Shown one piece after another: positions 63,377 through 64,000 of a stretch of 64,000 nt of DNA (position 1 is the first letter of the stretch; each line of letters begins with the position of its first letter). The position numbers were made by a program, and so were the translations under genes. Location of the stretch: contig CBDCXQ010000001.1 in the NCBI GenBank assembly GCA_965223835.1, positions 2,728,001-2,792,000 on the forward strand, in the 5' to 3' direction. The DNA is from CAVYXZ01 sp965223835. Lineage in GTDB: Bacteria; Chloroflexota; Anaerolineae; Aggregatilineales; Phototrophicaceae. The notes under the pieces were generated by a model. That model saw only the letters and a list, made by a program, of their open reading frames with translations, was not told where the DNA came from and made no database searches.

Positions 63377-64000
63377 TCGTCATCAACGATCTGTGCGCCG
63401 GGTGCCGGGGCGCTGACAATCACCGACCACGCCGGATTATCCAATGTGGCAATGGCATCAACGACCGCCGCCTGTTGCGTAGCGGGACACATCAAATGCA
63501 CGGTTGGACCAGCATCCAGCGTAAAATACACCTCAAGGCCGTCTTCTCGCCATTGCTGCACCGCAATCAACAATTGTAAAGTATCCGGTGTCCAATAATA
63601 AATTCCAGAGTGCCAGGCTCGTTCGCCTTGGTGCGCTGATGTCAGCATAATGGCGTGCATTGACATAGCCTCGGCCTCAATCTCACGCCCAAAGGTTGTG
63701 AAGTCGCGGTCCAGAATGGCTTGACGCACCATCGCCAACCGCGCTGACAGTGCCTGCGAACGGGCGGTCCAGAATGGGCTGTTCAGCGCCAACATGTGCC
63801 CAGCGGTAGATGACACCTGTTTGGGAGTGCTCGTCACCAGCACCGCCACATCGACAATATCCCAATGATCGGCAGGCGCAAGCTGGACAGCATAGGAATT
63901 ATCGTCATTGCTGCCGCCTTCCCACTCGACAAACCCGGCTGGAATTGAACGGCAGGCTGAACCCGATCCCTGCCGCGCCAGGATCGATAAATCTCTTTCG
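63364..64000 (-). CDS. mvaD: Diphosphomevalonate decarboxylase, N-terminus cut by window edge
   Basis: The frame is open to the window edge, giving the last 211 residues or so of a protein usually about 320-330 long. SILARQGSGSACRSIPAGFVEW starts near the edge, ADHWDIVDVAVLVTSTPKQVSST follows in pieces, and EAEAMSMHAIMLTS and VYFTLDAGPTVHL are the GHMP-kinase-fold decarboxylase signatures. It makes isopentenyl diphosphate in the mevalonate pathway, implying that route in this organism. The rest of the pathway lies outside the window. Confidence 0.92.
   Translation of the reverse strand, partial: ERDLSILARQGSGSACRSIPAGFVEWEGGSNDDNSYAVQLAPADHWDIVDVAVLVTSTPKQVSSTAGHMLALNSPFWTARSQALSARLAMVRQAILDRDFTTFGREIEAEAMSMHAIMLTSAHQGERAWHSGIYYWTPDTLQLLIAVQQWREDGLEVYFTLDAGPTVHLMCPATQQAAVVDAIATLDNPAWSVIVSAPAPGAQIVDDDQGL

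Overview
The window reads as a chromosomal segment of a free-living bacterium, most likely a member of the Chloroflexota (Anaerolineae-like). This is an inference from gene content. The window combines menaquinone genes, a coproporphyrin-type heme route, an fhaA/fhaB/rodA/pbp cell-wall cluster, zinc-type S18, BMP-type nucleoside uptake, mevalonate diphosphate decarboxylase and several secreted DUF4397/SH3 or DUF11-like proteins. Genes are tightly packed with many 1-4 base stop/start overlaps. I found no rRNA, tRNA, CRISPR array or insertion sequence, and no gene-free stretch over 300 bases.

Region by region. 1-3217 (minus): a tetR-menF-menD operon, with a perfect palindromic operator directly behind its promoter. 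3428-6838: heme cluster of a HemQ-Rieske fusion, a ferrochelatase with candidate Fe-S cysteines, and an AhbD/NirJ-like radical SAM protein. It is followed by a DapA/NanA-family lyase on the minus strand. 7838-12504: an ECF sigma factor, its DUF5667-type anti-sigma factor, a multi-pass membrane protein and a secreted DUF11-like protein. The secreted protein and the anti-sigma factor end in the same roughly 105-residue module, and both transcription units start with the same bipartite promoter motif. This is the best candidate here for an undescribed envelope-sensing circuit. 12580-15254 (minus): nicotinate phosphoribosyltransferase and an orphan CpaF-like ATPase. 15369-17696: PfkB sugar/nucleoside kinase and S-adenosylhomocysteine hydrolase. 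17747-22507: two large secreted DUF4397 proteins.

22586-34182: GDP-deoxyhexose synthesis (rmd, gmd), TatD, a small secreted helical-repeat protein, then a polysaccharide assembly run (GT2, GT4, GT39-like, YfhO-like, O-antigen ligase/polymerase-like). 34271-36789: rpsF-ssb-rpsR and a membrane-anchored parvulin isomerase, ending in a clear terminator. 36873-43547: FhaA, FhaB, an SDR lacking the catalytic Tyr/Lys, MTA phosphorylase, RodA/FtsW, a penicillin-binding protein whose three active-site motifs are all lost, and an aspartoacylase-like amidohydrolase. 43570-45326 (minus): PHP phosphoesterase and a UPF0104-type membrane protein.

45543-53998: a C39-like peptidase with TPRs, MurJ, metallo-beta-lactamase-fold hydrolase, thioredoxin-like protein, alkaline-phosphatase-superfamily enzyme, FMN hydroxyacid dehydrogenase, nitroreductase and a PLP aminotransferase. 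54021-63376: a nucleoside salvage island with a BMP/ABC importer, a RarA-C-terminal-like protein and a nucleoside hydrolase, flanked by two MTA/SAH-deaminase-type amidohydrolases. The window closes with the C-terminal part of diphosphomevalonate decarboxylase on the minus strand.
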